Positions 11,358-22,896 of a DNA stretch of 64,000 nucleotides are shown here, piece by piece. Both the position numbers and the translations under genes were made by a program. Source of the DNA: Chrysopilus asiliformis (taxonomy: Eukaryota > Arthropoda > Insecta > Diptera > Rhagionidae); the NCBI GenBank assembly GCA_964034945.1, contig OZ035963.1, positions 47,225,032 through 47,289,031 of the forward strand, given 5' to 3'. Position 1 is the first letter of the stretch; each line of letters starts with the position of its first letter. Below the pieces are notes generated by a model, which was not told where the DNA came from, searched no databases, and saw only the letters and a program-made list of their open reading frames with translations.

Positions 11358-11632
11358 AAATGATTGAAAGTGACGGTGAGAATCTTCCTGCTAATGCACA
11401 GCGCCCAGTTTCTTCAAAATTTATTGCGGCTGTCAAGAAGTGCTGAAATCACTACAAATTCAACATCCAGGTGAAAATCATGTTCCTGTTCAACATTCGA
11501 ATGAAAATATCAACTCAAATTTATCTGGTATGTCTTTTATTTATTAAGAATTTCTTGTCCTATACTAATAATATCTCGCTTCTACAGAAATAAATGAATT
11601 TGCCGATGGAACTGTTCTGCAATTAGTTTGAA
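11358..11632 (+). pseudogene. Broken downstream exons of the same element
   Basis: After an acceptor (AG at 11356-11357) the frame reads MIESDGENLPANAQRPVSS and on to AAVKK. A one-base frameshift then leads into VLKSLQIQHPGENHVPVQHS, up to a GT donor at 11528. The next acceptor at 11586-11587 resumes in the matching phase (EINEFADGTVLQLV) before TGA. Phase agreement across the intron supports a former gene. The protein family is not recognised. Confidence 0.35.
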
Positions 11633-12018
11633 ACCGAGGACGACAATTAACTCCTCAAACTTCGTGTTATGTTCGCAGTGTTATGTTAATTGAGGTGTTA
11701 TGTTAATGTAAAAAAAAATATTAAAACAAATTTAAAAAACAAACGAAATTCTTTGATTTAATTTTTCAGGTTTTATTAGAAATGAAAAGAAAATTATCAA
11801 GAGCACATTTTCCTATGCACAATCCGAGACACAAACCAAATATAAGTAGTTCCGATTCCAATAACTGGAAAACCGAGCGTGGCAGTCGATATGCGAAAGT
11901 CAGCTATCTATTAGTATATATTATCTATGGCTAAATGTCTTCTAATTCGTTGTCAGTAATTTGACATTTGGAGTCTGTGCTACTGACAGACTTTACAGTC
12001 GCGTGTAAAGACCGGGTA

Positions 12019-12184
12019 ATTCAGACTAAAGATTGCGATTACGATTGAGCTACATCGACCAATGAGATCAAAAGCTTTCAACGATATGGAAATGAGAGCT
12101 TTGATCTCATTGGTCGAGGAAACTCAATCGCAATCGTAATCGCAATCGTAATCGCGATCGTAATCGCAATCGTTAGTCTGAATT
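12019..12184. mobile_element. Family F repeat, copy 2
   Basis: Inverted ends TTCAGACTAAAGATTGCGAT and its counterpart at 12160-12184. The central palindrome is CGACCAATGAGATCAAAAGC facing CTTTGATCTCATTGGTCG. The right half has expanded into a 12-bp tandem repeat (aatcgtaatcgc) between about 12125 and 12172. Confidence 0.65.
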
Positions 12185-13207
12185 GGGCTTAACAGACTGT
12201 CAGAATAACAGATAGTTGTAATAATGCTCCAATCGATTCAGGAGTGCTCGGGAAATGTTTTTCGGCAAAATTACAAGGTCCAAATTTCTCATGAATACAA
12301 TACCCAAACAGCATCGAAAAGTACGGGAACATGAGATTTGTTCTTTGCGACTTGAAAGAGTAGAAATTTACACAATCGGGATTAAAAATTTACACCTATA
12401 ATTCACATCCGCGTAAAAGAAGCGAAAGAAGTGACGAGCACGATCTTTGGGGCAACATTCGCTTCATGAAAATCCTGCGGCGATAGAGCAGCATTTGATG
12501 GTTTTCGGGCCGAAATAGTGATTGGCTGTGGAGCCTGAACGTCAGTTTAATTTTGAAGAAGCGTGTGATGGAAAAAGTGACGAAACTGCTACCACTAAAG
12601 TTTCATTAAAGCTCCCCGTCTAAGAAACACCAAAAAAAAATTGATGCCTTCAGCCGCCATATTTCCCATTGACATTTGATGGAAACGATTTCGTTTCGAG
12701 AATTAAATTTCTTATTTCAGGCGAATGACTGAAGGATATTGCATAAAAAGTGGATAGCAGACATTTTTGAAACAGCGCAATTTTATTGGCATCAAAATTT
12801 TATTGCAAAAGAAAAAATAAATTTGACCGGTAAAATAAAATTAAAGAAATTTTTCATTAAAAACTAAATAATTTGATGGCCCATTAAAATTTGTTTAAAT
12901 TTCAGATCCAATATTGCCGAAAAATTTTAATGGCAATTAAAATCACGACATGCAATCGGAAGAAAAGTCCATTATAAAATAATACTCCACAAAAAGTTTC
13001 CATTAATTTATCGCCATTAGATTTTTCTTGTTCGTTTCTGTTTACGTTTTTATTGTTCATCTCTGTTGACTCACCCAAGCTAAGTAAGAATTCGAGGGAG
13101 AAAGAAAACCCGCTCGATGATTTGTGTGATATAATGCCGTCAGATGACGCTCGCATAAAGCTTGAGGCGACTAATTACGTCCCTGTCGTTATAATTGCGA
13201 CGTAGCA
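12185..13207. other. Unassigned stretch
   Basis: The first 80 bases match the flank of family F copy 1 (cagaataacagatagttgta). The remainder shows no gene or element ends that I can support. Confidence 0.4.
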
Positions 13208-13363
13208 AACCGCAGAAAAGTGTTCCCCACTATGTGTGTCGTTGCGCGTCTCATACGCACGACTAAGGACGTGTTTTCTACATAAATTGCTTATCGCCGT
13301 GATCTGCATGGTGACGAACTATGGGGATAAACATCATATTTGCTGCCTAAAATGCTATTTGGG
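13208..13363 (+). mobile_element. Family S repeat, copy 1 (uninterrupted)
   Basis: A roughly 155-bp repeat from GCAAACCGCAGAAAAGTG to CTAAAATGCTATTTGGG, matching 15645-16249 once the insertion there is removed. It contains aaaagtgttccccac and gcatggtgacgaa. It acts as the empty-site reference for the element at 15732. Confidence 0.6.
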
Positions 13364-14389
13364 TACTTTATTATACTTCGTATAAGAAAGTGAAAACGCT
13401 TCTCTATTAGTATATATATAACATTTCTGTTTATACAAAAATGAATCAATTCGGAACTTTTACCAAACATCAAACATAAACACATATCTTCGACTATACA
13501 TTCATTTCGTGGCATTGACAGCAGGAGCAACATCAGATATCTGCATATTAATCGTTAAATAAAACATCATTTACATATAACTAAACTTATTCGATAGGTA
13601 CGCATATCTTTATATGTATATGCAAAGAAATCTATTTGAGTATAGATTAGAATTTATAAAAGGGACAGAAATTCAAATACTTGTAAATAAACGCACAAAC
13701 AGAATATCGGTATGAAATTTTCCAAACTTTAGTACACAGATATAAAGATAGACAGACGATTAGATGGATGGAATGGGATGGATTTTGAGTATACTATTTT
13801 TAATAGGAATACGAATTTTCTCGTACATGCCATGAAAAGCCAATATTCATAGGTATAGCCGATGCTAGATTGAGAGATCAAGCAAAAAGCTAATTATGAA
13901 GCGAAATCTTTTTGAATCAATCAAACTAATTTCGAGGTAATCAAAAATTCCTTCTTTACAAACGGAATAAATAATAAAATAATTGCCTCCTTCTTTCGGG
14001 GAGCAAGAGTATGCCTGATTTAAGACCTACGGCATAAATACGTCGTATATTAGAAATCAACATTCAAAACCGAACGAAACCAGAATATTCAACATGACCG
14101 ACATCACGATGAAAATCAAAATCCCGCCATGTTCTCTGACTTTTCCAATAACCTCTACATCAGTTGCTCATCTGTTCACTTTCAATCTATATCACTGCTG
14201 CGACGATTTTCCTGCTTGTGAGGATTTTTGGATAATTTACTAACTGAAATAATCCTAAAGATCAATTAAAATATTTGCGAGTAAATATTTATCTCAATCC
14301 AATCACAAATTGTAATATACTGATTGTCATGTGATCTGATATTTTTCTACAAGTGGCCAAATATAAAAAAATAAAAACAAGAAAATACC
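13364..14389. other. AT-rich stretch without recognisable gene
   Basis: No convincing coding frame, RNA gene or element ends were found. Confidence 0.45.
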
Positions 14390-15098
14390 CTAAAGGGTGG
14401 TAGTAGGCAGGCTCAAACTATGTAAACCAAGAGCTCGCAAACCACATACGAATTATAATCGAAGAAAAAAAAGGCTTACATTAGAATATTCGCTGAAGCA
14501 AAGGAATAAGTCCGCTAACACTTACCCCCGTAGCACACTTCAGCTAAGCGAGCTCAACTACGTGAGCTAAGTTTCTCGCTGAAAGTAAAATCCTTAGCAT
14601 TTGCATTGGCGACCGCACACTTCAGCGAAACTATGAAACTACATCGCGTAGTCATGGGCGACGCGGACTAAGCTCGCTCGCGTAGTTCAGACCTCAACTA
14701 CGCGAACGACTTCGCTGGCATCGCTGACACTCACATATAAATATTTTCGGCGTTATACAGTGTAGAATCGGTGTTTGCAAAAGTGTAGTATTTTGTGGAC
14801 ATAAAAGTGTAAGGAAAACGTGAAAATTGAATTCTTTTGCGGAATATTTTCAATCGCGTTAAATAATTTATATCTAAAAATGGCTGCAGATAAAGTGGAA
14901 AAATGCATATATTTACCGAAAATATCGCCGCGTAGCTTAGCTCAAGTATGCAACGAGGTGAGCTAACCCAGCTAGGCTATGTAACTATAGCTAGCCTCGC
15001 TGACATAGCTTAGTTGAAGTGTGCGACGGGGGTTAGGATTCGTTTCAATTTTTTTGTCGGGCTGAGTCCTACAGATAGGAGTCAAAATAACATAGTTT
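14390..15098 (-). mobile_element. Family P repeat, copy 2, interrupted
   Basis: This is the reverse complement of the 7862-8282 copy (ggtagtaggcaggctcaaac at the left, gtcgggctgagtcctacag at the right). It is interrupted by the MITE at 14525-15032. It lacks the 8019-8248 MITE and so shows that empty site. Confidence 0.65.
14525..15032. mobile_element. PIF/Harbinger-type element in family P (508 bp)
   Basis: Termini CCCCCGTAGCACACTTCAGC and CCCCCGTCGCACACTTCAAC are inverted. TTA lies at 14522-14524 and 15033-15035, and the uninterrupted P copy shows the rejoined TTAGGAT. Internal GC-rich sub-repeats of 'actacgcga/agctcgct' type occur. An ATG near 14879 opens MAADKVEKCIYLPK and soon stops, possibly the relic of an encoded N-terminus. 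Confidence 0.75.
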
Positions 15099-15644
15099 CC
15101 CCGATTGAATTTTGATGCATGGCTAGAGTGACAATACGTCCGGGATATTTCCGCATTTATAGATGTTGTCCATGCGTCTCGGAGACGAAACTTTTGTCGC
15201 AGGATTTTCAATTTAGTGTTATAATTTATCAAACAGTAAATAAAATGATCACTAAATATGCAAAATGTACTTTAGTTTGGCTGGGGATAGCTCCAGATTA
15301 CATTTTTTTCACCTGCGGCGCATTTTTTCAACAAATTTCTCTAAAAAGCTGATGTATCTCAAAAAATTGGGTCGCGGTGCATTGTGGTTATTTATGGAAC
15401 GTAAAGAGCGCAAGAGTTAATTTCCGTTTGTAATGAATTGGAGCATATGTCCAATGACTTCACATATTCCCATATAAAATAGTCAGGTGGTGTCATATAA
15501 TAGTCAGCAGTGGTCCGATTGACTTTTGATGTATGGACGAGTTATGTAAAATCCTATTCTTAACACCTTTTTTCTTTATAAATTTTTCAATATGACTCGT
15601 CATTTTCAAGAAAATTACAAAAAACTGCTAACTAGATTTTCTAG
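15099..15644. other. Stretch with one B-family module
   Basis: Positions 15507-15632 match the roughly 145-bp internal module of family B (tggtccgattgacttttgat, aaatttttcaatatgactcg). The rest has no recognisable feature. Confidence 0.5.
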
Positions 15645-15731
15645 CAAACAACTAAAAAGTGTTCCCCACCAAGGGTGTTATTGTGCATCCCATTCGAACA
15701 CCGGCGATGTGCCCGCGACAAAAATCGCTTA

Positions 15732-16177
15732 CACCGCGTCTTGATTAACAATTTTCCATCCCAAGAAACATCTCACCGCAATGAGATTTTTTTGACAGCT
15801 GGGCCGAAAATCTCTTGAAATTTAGTACTCAAAATGCCGATGAAAAGAAAACACATAGTCGCCGCTCTCGCAATTAATGCAATACGTGAAATTGAAAAGG
15901 CTGAAACAGAAGAACAGACGAAAAGAAAAACCTCTTAATGTTATTTATTCTCTTCCAAAGCTTTTTGTATGGTATTGTTTGTAAAAATTAGTTATTTTCG
16001 CAACTACTTGTCGGGAGAATTTGGATTCCGCCATCTTGAATTGAGAAATTCCAAGAAATTTTGCAATTGCAAGATTTCAAGAAATTTATCTCTGGGATTT
16101 TTTCTCGCCGTCAACTCGAGCTCTGATTGGTCAATCAAAAATCTCTGCGATGAAAAATCCCAAATCAAGACGCGGTG
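15732..16177 (+). mobile_element. PIF/Harbinger-type element in family S (446 bp)
   Basis: Termini CACCGCGTCTTGATT are inverted, with TTA at 15729-15731 and 16178-16180. Family S copy 1 shows the empty site (gcttatcgccg). An ATG at 15834 encodes 34 residues ending at 15938. Confidence 0.8.
15834..15938 (+). pseudogene. Short ORF in Harbinger-type MITE
   Basis: The frame reads MPMKRKHIVAALAINAIREI, then EKAETEEQTKRKTS and a stop. The helical, basic 'AALAINAI' start resembles the N-terminal tail of PIF/Harbinger transposases, followed in functional copies by a longer protein. Here the body has been deleted between the inverted ends. The family link is an inference from context. Confidence 0.35.
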
Positions 16178-16283
16178 TTATCACCGCGATTTGTATGGTG
16201 ACGAAATTATTGAATAAAGACGATACCACTGCTTAAAATGCTATTTGGTTAGATTTTCTAGTTAACCCCCATAATGTTTTTAA

Positions 16284-16332
16284 GACCCATTTATGACCCA
16301 TTATGACCCATTATGACCCATTTATGACCCAT
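16284..16332. repeat. Tandem TTATGACCCA repeat
   Basis: The words gacccattatgacccat are repeated about five times with 10-11 bp periodicity. Confidence 0.85.
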
Positions 16333-18780
16333 GAAGACTACAGTGCTCTTCAATGGATTAAAATATGAACAAATAGATTATTGTTTTCGGTATTCAAAAG
16401 AAATTTGTTCACAGAGCCTACACCTTACAAACATTGTTCATGTAGTTGAGAAGATACTTTTAATTAAAATCGAATTTGGGTCAGAAATGACCCGAGGACA
16501 GTATGAGGGTTAAAACGTTTCACTAGTTTTTTAAATAGGAAATCTAGTTTCTCCACTCTAGTTGAATTTAATTAGAATCTGGTGAAAATAAATTTAGAGT
16601 GTATGGGTGAGGGGGAAAGGGGTGATTAAACTTTTACCATTTTCGAAAGAGGTTTATCTTTTGATAAAAACCTGGTCCATGCCAAATTTCAACTTTCTAC
16701 TTCAATTAGTTCTCGAGTTTTCAAATGTTTTTTGTAAAAACTTTCTTATATTCCACTTATATTCAAAATATGAGGCTTGATTATTTAAGAAAGGTATCAT
16801 TTCACTGTTAGGTGGATTAAGCTGTGTTTATTTTTTTTTATCAAAAAACTTTTTAGGAACAGAACATTTTTGGGCGAAATTAATTTCAAATGTCCCTTTT
16901 TGTAATCGAATGAACTAATATTGTGGTAATCTATCTTGGTCCGTGTGTTCATCTATATTCTGAAGGAAAACAATACTTTTCGATTAGTGTTGACCCCCGC
17001 TACGATTTTTCCATGCCCCTCCACACCAAGATTACTAAAGCAGACGAAACATTAGTCTTTGTCGAAAATATCCTTAATATAGATTCGTTGAGTGGCTGGC
17101 ATAAACGAACCATAAATCATCGAGTATGGTATTTATTATTTGGAGACATTTCCTGACCAAGGCACTAAATAGTGGCCGCATACACAAAAACAATCATCCC
17201 CTCGTGAAATGGCCCTTGGCTTAGTTTATTTAAGCTGAGAAAGGAAAGAAGGAAAATAAAAACACATCATCATGCATTGGTTACCATAATGAATTTGACG
17301 AACATATGTCCACCTATTCAATTCGGCAACTGGCCATCAATTGAATACAAATGTCACAGAAATGATAGCTTCCAAAACAATAACCGACATTCGAAACGCA
17401 CCTACTACGTATTTTGGTGAATGTTGTGTGGTTTGCTCAGAACTGAAACCGAACATTCATTTTCACCCCTTATACCTAAGAGTTTTGTGTGTTATAGAAA
17501 TACAATAAAACTCAATCCAATTCATATCCTCACTTCTACTATAGGAATTTTCTCCGGGAAAATTCAACAATTTTCATTTCGTTAGTTCATTTCACCTTCA
17601 TTGGGAACGTCATCTCTCCTTCCTCCATTGGTTCGTTTCGTTGATCTCCAGAAATCTCCTTGGGGCGTACTTTTGGTTTTCGATTTTCTCAAACAATAAA
17701 TTTATTGTTGTACCAAAGATTGTCCCCGACTCCTTGTCCAATTGTCGAGGGACTTTGTTCTTTCTAAGCTTTTGTATGTCTCCTCTTCATCAATTAATTT
17801 GTTTTCTTAGATACAGATGGATCTATCTTATATCTATATGATAGTTTATACTTGTATATCGAATTGATATCTATAACAACAGTGGCATTTATACAAGTAG
17901 TAATAGAATGTCTTTAATCCTCATTTATTCTTTTGCCATGGATTTAGCTGATACCATATTCGAACTCCGCAACCCCAGACATCTTTTCCTTGAGGGTAGT
18001 TTCTTTGTCGAATTGAAAATGTTCTCATGCCAAAATGTATATTTCTTGTTGTTGGACGGAGTAGAACGCCTCGAAATACCAAAGTCCATATAGAAGAAAT
18101 ACTAAAAGACATTGAATTCTCAAGTTTTGTATGTTGATGATGGTCTAACAGACAGTTAGATAGATGTAACCCAGTAAATTTCTGGTTTTAGGATTTTGTA
18201 AGAAATTGTTTCCATTTGATGGAAAAGTATTGGCCAATGGTGGAATGTTGTGTTTATCTTCGATGTAATTACGTTCATTTATTTCTATATTGACTCTCGC
18301 CCTCGACGCCGCAGTCATTCTGAGGGTTACCGAGCGGAGATTCAAGCAAATGCCAACGAACACAATCAATAATCAAAGAATGGTCGTCTATCTTCCAGTT
18401 GAGAGTACTTAGTTCAGACGAAAAGAATGAAAATTGACTTCGGGGGGTTAATTAATCTTTGAGTTTTCTCCAGTTGTCGATGGTGTTAATAAGTTACATA
18501 AGCTGATTTAGAAATTGTAATATTATTTTTTCTTTGGTTATGTAGGTCACCATTTTAATTCAAGTATTTTTAAAACCACTAACAATTACTGTTAGAAATT
18601 AAATTAAATTATTTTTTTAACCCAGCGGCTCGTATCGACAACTTTTTTTTTTAACCAACTGATGTTTAATTAAAAACTACCACATTTGATAAAGTTTCTT
18701 ACTTCCAATTAACCCATTTGTATCATATGTAAAAGTGGAAAAAGCACCCTTATTATGAAATTTATTTTTTTTAGAGATGG
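16333..18780. other. AT-rich stretch without recognisable gene
   Basis: More evenly composed than the repeat-dense parts, so it may be single-copy intergenic or intronic DNA. No frame with protein-like character was recognised. Confidence 0.4.
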
Positions 18781-18786
18781 GAAACG

Positions 18787-18838
18787 GTATCGTGACGTAA
18801 CGAAATAACGTAACGAAATAACGTAACGGAATAACGGT
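18787..18838. repeat. Tandem CGTAACGAAATAA repeat
   Basis: A unit of about 13 bp (cgtaacgaaataa) is repeated three to four times; a short trace of the same word occurs near 22375-22400. Complementary words (cgttataacgttat) follow, so the region can fold. Confidence 0.65.
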
Positions 18839-19044
18839 TTTTCCTCAAAACTGCGTTATAACGTTATAGAAATTTAATTCCGTTACCATAACGAAGAACG
18901 TAACTAAAACCGATAAAAAATATTTCGTTTTTTCGTTATTTAATTAATTTTGCTTTATTTTATTTTTTATTATTTTTTTCGTGAAATATTCCACAAAAGT
19001 TCATCAAGTATATCCCCACAGACCTACAACCTGCATAAAATATA

Positions 19045-19295
19045 ATCCCTCGAGTTACGCGGTAAATTGGTTCCGCGCAAGTCGAAAGTGCGTAAGTGGA
19101 GACTCAGGATTAGTGCAAAACAATACATAGCTACTATTTTTTTATATAAAAACATTTATTTATAATTAAAATATTTTCTTTTTAAATAAAAATTGCTTCA
19201 AAACCGTACCGCGTAACTCGAGCACTGCCGCAATTTTTTTCCGCGTAACTCGAAATTTGCGTAACTCAAGTACCGCGTAACTCGAGGGATACCTG
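19045..19295. mobile_element. MITE with ATCCCTCGAGTTACGCGG ends
   Basis: The left end (19046-19063) faces the right end CCGCGTAACTCGAGGGATAC. Several internal copies of 'cgcgtaactcga' in both orientations suggest secondary duplication of the terminus. The right end, completed by CCTG, is followed by TA, suggesting Tc1/mariner/pogo type. The left terminus looks truncated. Confidence 0.55.
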
Positions 19296-19854
19296 TATAA
19301 ATATTGGGGTAGTATTTTTCATCATATTTTCATTCTAAATCGTATTTTGTTTTGCCAGGTTCGAAAAAGAAAATCTTTTAAGATAACTTTTTTGGTATCG
19401 AAAATATTTTCTTTTTGGTGTTTCCAGAAGCAGAGTGAATTTGGCGAAAGCAAAGTGAAGTCCGACTCAGAATCAGCGACGTCAAAATAGCCTAAAATTC
19501 AATATCTTTGATATTGACACAAAAAAGAGGTAAACTGTCGTAACTGCCAAAACCGCGATTTTGGGGTTATTGTTGTAACTACATTGTGGGGACGTATATA
19601 TTATATCAACTAATATTTTATTTAAACAATGTCCTAAAATAAAATAAACTACAAAAGTTTCAAATAATTACCGAAAATCATACACAATAAAAATTACAAT
19701 TCCGAACTAAAAATGGCTCTCCTGTAATTTGCAAATGTCAGTTACGACAGTTTACAGAAATGTCGGTTTTGTTGGGCAAATATTTTTAATAAACAAAACT
19801 TTTGCACAATTTTATTTTCCTTTTAAGTTTTTTATTATAGATTTTTGTACTCTA
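19296..19854. other. Unassigned AT-rich stretch
   Basis: No coding frame or element ends recognised. Confidence 0.4.
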
Positions 19855-20345
19855 CTAGCTTGAAAGAACCCGGCGTTGCCCGGGTAGTAATAAATTTTTG
19901 AATATGAAAAAATCCTTTTTTTTCAAAAGTATTTTGATGTATAGAAAGATTATGCAGTAATTATACTTCAAATAATTTTTTGTTCATAATTTTTTTTTTG
20001 GTTTGACGCACTGTTTTCAAGAAAATTGCAAATATTTTGTCCATCTGCTTGGGAGAAAGGGAATAGAGCGAATTCCCTTATTGCCAGACACTTAAGATTT
20101 TTGCATTTATGACAGATATCCAACATTAAAAATTGTATAGAAATCCGTTCTGTAGTTTAGTAGATAGCAGGAGAGGGGGCTCGCACCATGTAGAGCGGAG
20201 TAGTTTGAGTGAATGAAAATTTCTTTTATGATTGACCTGCCCAACACTGAAAACCGTATTCAAATCCCTTAAGTGGTTCAGAAGATAACAGGCGAGGGGG
20301 TGAAAGGGGAGCCGATACCGCGACCACACCTAACTATAAACCGTG
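19855..20345 (-). mobile_element. Helitron-like non-autonomous element (minus strand)
   Basis: On the minus strand the 3' end is CTAG followed by T (CTAG at 19855-19858), preceded by a hairpin with a 6-bp stem ACCCGG/CCGGGT (19868-19885). That is the Helitron 3' signature. The body carries two degenerate modules like those of the 24765 copy (cctgctatctactaaactac, 'aacggatttctat'). The 5' end is not defined. Confidence 0.6.
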
Positions 20346-20496
20346 GTCATGATACATAGTCTATGTTGGTGCAGTAGTTCTTGAGTTTATACGGTAATCC
20401 ATCTCACAAATCAAAAAAAATTATAACTCTATCTCACAAATAAAAAAAACGCTTCCGCAGTTTGTTGCTGCACTCCAGATTGGGGACCTCCACACT

Positions 20497-21080
20497 ATAT
20501 GAGAATCATATTGAAGTATATTAGATTTAGTTGTAACGTATCAAACCAATCGCTGGACACAAAAATAAACTACACCAGGGTGTTTATGATGACAAAAGAT
20601 TTCGATTTTAGCATGTCCGACCGTCTGTCTATCTGTCGTCTGTCCGTCTATATATCCGTGAATATCATAACTTTCGGAAGGATTGAGCTAGAGATTTGAA
20701 ATATTTACAGTTGCGTTTCTCGTAAATGGCAATGCTAAGTTCTTGAACTGGCAAAATCGGACCATTCCCTTCTCCATATAAATAAGACTTTTTTCGCAAT
20801 TTTCTCGAAAACGGTGAATCGCATTGAAAAATTTATAAAGCTAAAATGTGTTTTGAATATGATTTTACATAACTTATCTACACATCAAAATTTAGTTAGA
20901 CTACCTCTTTCCCCTCCCCGATACAAATTGAATACTTTTTCTTTATTTTCTCGAAAACTGTGCATCGTATCGAAAAGTTTATAAAGACGAAATTTGTTTC
21001 GAATATGATTTTATACAACTTATCTATTCAGTTGGACCACTCCTACCTCCCTCTTCCATACAAACAGATTTTTTTTAAAT
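20497..21080 (+). mobile_element. B-family repeat, copy 2
   Basis: Has caaaccaatcgctggacaca, 'ctacaccagggtgtttatgatgac', a degraded (GTCY)n tract (20612-20650), 'tttctcgtaaatggcaatgc', then two tandem modules of about 145 bp (aaaaatttataaagc... and aaaagtttataaagacg...). Confidence 0.65.
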
Positions 21081-21778
21081 AAACGAATTGGGCGGTGACA
21101 AAATACCTTATTTAAATTCGTTCTCCACAAAATGAATAATTTAAATTAGCAAATCGTTCAACACCAATCCATTTAATTTTACTTGGTTACTGAGTAAATA
21201 CCTTGATTCACTTCGTTGTACACAAAATAAAATACTTTCGACGATTTAAAAGTGGGAAAAACAGCGCACTATATCGATAAACAACCGCTTCGCATCGATC
21301 ATCAATAAGGAAAGGGCGAATATATGTCTCAGCTGTCAAACGCGAGTCTGAGAGCGTAACGCCATCTGTTGGCGATAAAATTATTATGAGGTACAAAATT
21401 TTCCGTTTTTCAATTCCAAATACAATATTTTCTCCTTCCATACCAAAATCCCATACAAAATGCAAATTTCAATTTTTCCGATATTCCCGTTTTTCCCCAA
21501 AATTTTTCTCGACTTTTCCAACAAAACGAAAAAAGATTCGAGATTTTTGATTTGGAATTACTGAAAGTGCAAACCAGAAAACCGCTCCCCTGAAAGTATG
21601 CAATTTCGGTTTTCCAAGATTTTCCAACTTTTCCGGTAGAAATTTCCAATTTTCGGCTCCGTTGTGTTTTTATATGTTGCAATACTAATCCAACAAAAAA
21701 AACCCCATGCAAATCGGATTATATTCAGCCGAGTTATGGATAGTCAAACGGACCACGATTCATTTTTATATATATAGA
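21081..21778. other. Unassigned stretch, possible Helitron 5' end
   Basis: On the minus strand, 21778-21777 is TC preceded by A, followed by TATATATATAAAAATGAATC. That resembles the 5' start of the Helitron-like copy at 53612. No matching 3' end was found, so the element cannot be bounded. Confidence 0.3.
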
Positions 21779-22200
21779 TATGATATATCATACGAGTATA
21801 GGAGTATATCAGATTCAGAATACCGTTTGAAACGCACCGAACCAATTAACAGACTCAAAAATGAACTACACCAGGGTGTTTGGGATGACAAAAGATTTTG
21901 ATTTCCGCATCTACGTCCGTCCGTCTGTCTGTCTGTCCGTTACGTTTCTCGTGAATGGCTAGGGGAAGTTCTTAAACGGACAAAATTGGAAAACGGAGAG
22001 TCACATTGAAAAATGTGTTTAGAATTTTACATAACTTATCCACACATCAAAATCAAATCGGACCACTCCTTTCCCCCTCTCCTTTAGAAATGGATTTTTT
22101 TTTAAAAACATTTTGTCTGTCATCATATCGAGTATTTGACAATTGGCCTCTGGCAATTGTAGCTTTTCTTTTGTTTTAACTTAAGAATCACTATTTTAGA
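21779..22200 (+). mobile_element. B-family repeat, copy 3
   Basis: Begins with the palindrome TATGATATATCATA, then aacgcaccgaaccaattaac, 'ctacaccagggtgtttgggatgac', (GTCY)n near 21915-21942 and the ~145-bp module, ending near aattgtagcttttctttt. Confidence 0.65.
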
Positions 22201-22580
22201 TTTTTTATTTGTATTTTTTTTGTTAAGTTTTATTAATTTTTTTTATGGAAACTAAACTGGATTACTTTGTGATAAATCCACTATTATTAAGGTGAATTTT
22301 TTTTTGTTTGTAGTTTTAATACAATAAGAGTATTCTTATATGATCGTTATCATATAATGATGAGTATTGATCGTTACAAAACGAAATAACGTAACGAAAT
22401 AAAATCTGAAGATATTTGAAAAATATTATTTTTTACATATTTTTTCCAAAACTGAATAGTGCAGAGAAAAGTTTTGTGTTGTTCACAACTGATACTTTTT
22501 AATACTGGAGTTCGTTTTGTGCGTTGAAGTTTCTGCCAATAAAGCCACTAACATACAAATAATTTAATTTTTTTTTTAAC

Positions 22581-22895
22581 CTACAGCAAACAACGTAGGC
22601 ATTTCCAGCCATTAACCTGATCAAACCATACGATATTTATTACCAAATCCACTGATTCGATTGTTGGTAAATTTCCATGTAAATTCCTCACTAGATGCGG
22701 CTTTCTTAAACTAATCGCTCCGTTCGGTTGACTAACGACATTTGTTCCAATCAAACTCCAACCAAGGATGTTTTGTATTTGATTTACGGGCCCCAAATTG
22801 GTGGCACCATTTGTAAACGTAGGCAAATGCTCTCCTGGATATTTGAATTGCGTAAAATCAGCCACGAGAAGGGATAAATCGTATGCAAATGCTCA
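22581..22895 (-). CDS. Unrecognised open frame, possible exon
   Basis: The open frame reads AFAYDLSLLVADFTQFKYPG, continues through GEHLPTFTNGATNLGPVNQI and SQPNGAISLRKPHLVRNL, and ends near GWKCLRCLL with a stop at 22581-22583. It has no ATG; an in-frame TGA sits just upstream (about 22896). The amino-acid composition is balanced and protein-like, unlike the lysine/asparagine-rich translation of the surrounding AT-rich DNA, so it could be a terminal exon of a host gene or of a transposon. I do not recognise any domain and see no strong splice acceptor. Confidence 0.3.
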
Positions 22896-22896
22896 A

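Larger units (their letters stand above)
10553..12016 (+). mobile_element. PIF/Harbinger-type element with degraded gene (1.46 kb)
   Basis: The termini CACGGCCTTTACACGCG and CCCGGTCTTTACACGCG are inverted and continue with related sub-repeats (cagtaatttgacatttc inside both ends). TAA flanks the element at 10550-10552 and 12017-12019; removing it restores the left flank of family F as seen at 290-304. This element is the longest of its class in the window and keeps several exon-like blocks. Confidence 0.75.
15645..16249 (+). mobile_element. Family S repeat, copy 2, interrupted
   Basis: It starts CAAACAACTAAAAAGTGTTC and ends AATGCTATTTGG. It is flanked on both sides by TAGATTTTCTAG (15633-15644 and 16250-16261), which could be a 12-bp target duplication. 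It is interrupted by the element at 15732-16177. Confidence 0.6.
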
